Shown here in pieces: positions 62,092-64,000 of a DNA stretch of 64,000 nt. The stretch's first letter is position 1; each line of letters opens with the position of its first letter. Origin of the DNA: Actinomycetes bacterium (GTDB lineage Bacteria; Actinomycetota; Acidimicrobiia; Acidimicrobiales; Acidimicrobiaceae). The position numbers and the translations under genes are program-made. The notes below the pieces were generated by a model, which was not told the DNA's origin, ran no database searches, and saw nothing but the letters and a program-made list of their open reading frames with translations. The DNA lies in assembly GCA_021819205.1 (NCBI GenBank), contig JAKARV010000002.1:1-64000 (forward strand), given 5' to 3'.

Positions 62092-63072
62092 TCAGTACCT
62101 TATGGCGTCCAGGGCGGTCGCAACGATCTGGGTGGTGTCGGGGAGCCATAGATCCTCGAACATTGTGGTTGGGTAGGGGGTGTCGTAACCGGTAACCCTG
62201 AAGATCGGCGCCTCCAGATAAAGGAATGCCTTTTCCTGGAGGACCGCAGCAATCTCGCCTCCAAATCCGGAGGTTCGTACCGCTTCATGGACCACCACAG
62301 CCCTTTGGGTCCGCTTCACAGACTCGACTATGGTCTCTTCGTCAAGGGGCGTCAGCGTCATCAGGTCGATGACCTCAGCGGAGATGTCATGGCGCGCGGT
62401 TAGCTCATCGGCCGCTGCCTTGAGAAGTGGGACAGAAGGGCCCCAACCGATCAGGGTGATGTCGGTGCCTTCACGCACGACGCTCGCTTTCCCAAGCGGT
62501 AGCCGGTAGGGCTCGTCGGGGACCTCGTCGCGAAAAGCCCGGTACAGGCGCATCGGCTCCAGGAACAGCACCGGATCGGGGTCATCAATGGCGGCAAGTA
62601 GGAGGCCTTTGGCGTCGTAGGGGTTTGACGGGGTCACCACCTTTATGCCGGGAGTGTGGGTAAAGAGGGCTTCCAGAGAGTCGGAGTGGATCTCGGGGGC
62701 TTTCACTCCTCCTCCGTATGGCGTCCGAATCACCATCGGCGCGCTGAAGCGGCCAAGGGAGCGGAATCGAACCCTTGCTGCCTGGGATGCAATTTGGTCC
62801 ATGGTTTCGTAGATGAAACCGAGAAACTGGATCTCGGCTACGGGCTTCATCCCGGCGATGGCGAGCCCAACCGACGTTCCGACAATGCCGGACTCGGCGA
62901 GAGGGGTGTCGATCACCCTCTCCTTGCCGAATCGGTCGAGCAGGCCATCGGTAATCCGAAAGACCCCTCCGTCTTTTCCGACATCCTCGCCCAGCACGAT
63001 TACCGTTTCATCGGCCTCTAGCGCCTGCGCCAGAGCTGCGTTCAGGGCTTGGGCAACGTTGAGTTTGGCCAC
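62092..63072 (-). CDS. pdhB: 2-oxoacid dehydrogenase E1 beta subunit
   Basis: The 326-residue subunit starts AQALNAALAQALEADETVIV and contains VIDTPLAESGIVG, FIYETMDQI and GWGPSVPLLKAA, matching the E1-beta transketolase-like fold of the alpha2beta2 pyruvate or branched-chain dehydrogenase E1. It starts with GTG overlapping the pdhA stop by one base. Confidence 0.94.
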   Translation of the reverse strand: MAKLNVAQALNAALAQALEADETVIVLGEDVGKDGGVFRITDGLLDRFGKERVIDTPLAESGIVGTSVGLAIAGMKPVAEIQFLGFIYETMDQIASQAARVRFRSLGRFSAPMVIRTPYGGGVKAPEIHSDSLEALFTHTPGIKVVTPSNPYDAKGLLLAAIDDPDPVLFLEPMRLYRAFRDEVPDEPYRLPLGKASVVREGTDITLIGWGPSVPLLKAAADELTARHDISAEVIDLMTLTPLDEETIVESVKRTQRAVVVHEAVRTSGFGGEIAAVLQEKAFLYLEAPIFRVTGYDTPYPTTMFEDLWLPDTTQIVATALDAIRY

Positions 63073-64000
63073 TATGCCCCCACCTCCTTTACGCGCTTCA
63101 TATACTGGTCGAACTGGTTTGCTAGCGACTGTGGCATCTCCGCGTAGACGCTTTGGAACAGAACACTCGAAGAGATGGAGAGTTCGGCTTTGAAGTCGGC
63201 AAGCACCTCCTCAACCCACGCCTTCGCAGCGACATCTACGGCCTGGATCTGCTCTTCATCGATTAGCGACTCTCGAAGGAGAAACTTTTCGATTCGCGAG
63301 ATTGGGTCGCGGCGGGCCCACCTCTCCTCTTCCGCCTCGACCCGATACTTGCTCGGATCGTCGGCAGTGGTGTGGGCACCCAGACGGTAGGTAACCGCCT
63401 CGACCAGAAACGGTCCTTCCCCGTTGCGGACCCTGCCGGCAAGCTCGGCGATCAGGTTGTAGACCGCCACGTAGTCGTTGCCGTCGACCCGATAGCCCTC
63501 CATGTCGTAGGCGAGCGCGCGCTGTGCTATCGTTTTTGCCCGCATTTGCCGCTCGATCGGAACGCTGATCGCCCACTGGTTGTTTTCGCAGAAAAAGATC
63601 AGCGGCACACTGAAGACCGAGGCGAAGTTCATCGCCTCGTGGAAGTCGCCTTGAGACGTAGATCCGTCGCCAAAGGTAACCACGGTTGCAGTTCTTTCGT
63701 GTTTCAGCTTCGCGGCCCAAGCAACCCCGACGCCATGGAGCGTCTGTGCGCCAATTACAACCTGAGCGGGTAGGACATTAGCCGACTTGGGGACGTCGCC
63801 AACGCGTGGGTGGCCCTTGGAGAAAAAAAGTCCGTGAGTTACCGGTACCCCACGAACATATCCGGCTGCCCAATCTCGGTACGTTGGCACCAGCCAGTCA
63901 GAATCGTCAAGTGGCTTTGTTGCCCCTAGCTGAGCCGCCTCTTGGCCCTTAAACGGAGCGTAAGTACCGATTACTCCTTGCCTCTGGAGGTTCCACGCCC
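63072..64000 (-). CDS. pdhA: 2-oxoacid dehydrogenase E1 alpha subunit (5' end beyond window)
   Basis: The visible part includes the TPP motif VVTFGDGSTSQGDFHEAMNF, ENNQWAISVPIERQ and DDPSKYRVEAEEE (phosphorylation-loop region). The frame continues in sequence past the ATG at 63890 to the right edge (GVIGTYAPFKGQEAAQLG then DWLVPTYRDWAA), so the real start lies outside the window. It is the first visible gene of the pdh operon. Confidence 0.92.
   Translation of the reverse strand, partial: AWNLQRQGVIGTYAPFKGQEAAQLGATKPLDDSDWLVPTYRDWAAGYVRGVPVTHGLFFSKGHPRVGDVPKSANVLPAQVVIGAQTLHGVGVAWAAKLKHERTATVVTFGDGSTSQGDFHEAMNFASVFSVPLIFFCENNQWAISVPIERQMRAKTIAQRALAYDMEGYRVDGNDYVAVYNLIAELAGRVRNGEGPFLVEAVTYRLGAHTTADDPSKYRVEAEEERWARRDPISRIEKFLLRESLIDEEQIQAVDVAAKAWVEEVLADFKAELSISSSVLFQSVYAEMPQSLANQFDQYMKRVKEVGA

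Overview
The window reads as chromosomal DNA of an actinobacterium, most likely a moderately GC-rich member of the Acidimicrobiia. The evidence is a division/cell-wall cluster with sepF and divIVA but no ftsA, a resuscitation-promoting-factor-type hydrolase, a bacterial proteasome activator (Bpa/PafE), a type-2-like IleRS, a tRNA without encoded CCA, and heavy use of GTG and TTG starts. The class assignment is inference from gene content; no 16S gene is present. Nothing looks like phage, plasmid, IS element or CRISPR.

Layout. 0.4-3.7 kb (minus): a large secreted protein with paired cysteines, behind an Rpf-like peptidoglycan hydrolase. 4.0-7.1 kb: aconitase, divergent from a GntR/UTRA regulator. 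7.2-8.7 kb: an apparently broken GT39-type membrane glycosyltransferase. 8.95 kb: a lipoate-ligase-like protein. 9.7-26.8 kb (plus): the dcw cluster mraZ-rsmH-ftsL-ftsI-murE-mraY-murD-ftsW-murG-murC-murB-ftsQ-ftsZ, then pgeF-yggS-sepF-yggT-divIVA. Most genes overlap by 1-22 bases; murF is missing between murE and mraY. GTGGG boxes at 10-base spacing lie just before mraZ.

26.8-33 kb: ileS (minus), then traR/dksA-lspA-rluD (plus), meeting a sigma-70 gene head to head. 33.2-36 kb: a LolA/RseB-like secreted protein with an ABC ATPase and permease. 36.4-38.6 kb: succinate-semialdehyde dehydrogenase and a methyltransferase. 38.6-41.6 kb (minus): an Rrf2 regulator and a GNAT/acyl-CoA-ligase-like protein. 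41.7-46.2 kb: a phosphodiesterase, Bpa, RpiB, an alpha/beta hydrolase and an amidase.

46.3-50.7 kb is the most unusual stretch: a 90-residue protein that looks like mycofactocin MftB, a GAF-GAF-GGDEF cyclase, a class III aminotransferase and a convergent MftE-like creatininase. No precursor or radical SAM gene is visible. 51-53.4 kb: a histidine phosphatase, xseA-xseB and tRNA-Arg(CCT). 54.1-59.4 kb: an acyl-CoA synthetase, a DnaQ-like exonuclease followed in frame by a separated ORF, an AI-2E-type permease and an LPG-synthase-like membrane protein. 59.4-64 kb (minus): the pyruvate/2-oxoacid dehydrogenase operon pdhA-pdhB-pdhC-lpdA, with pdhA running off the right edge.

Functionally the window joins envelope synthesis and division (dcw, Rpf, LspA, MraZ) to central carbon metabolism (aconitase, lipoate-dependent dehydrogenase, SSADH, acyl-CoA synthetase). 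All identifications come from reading motifs and gene order; no database search was run.
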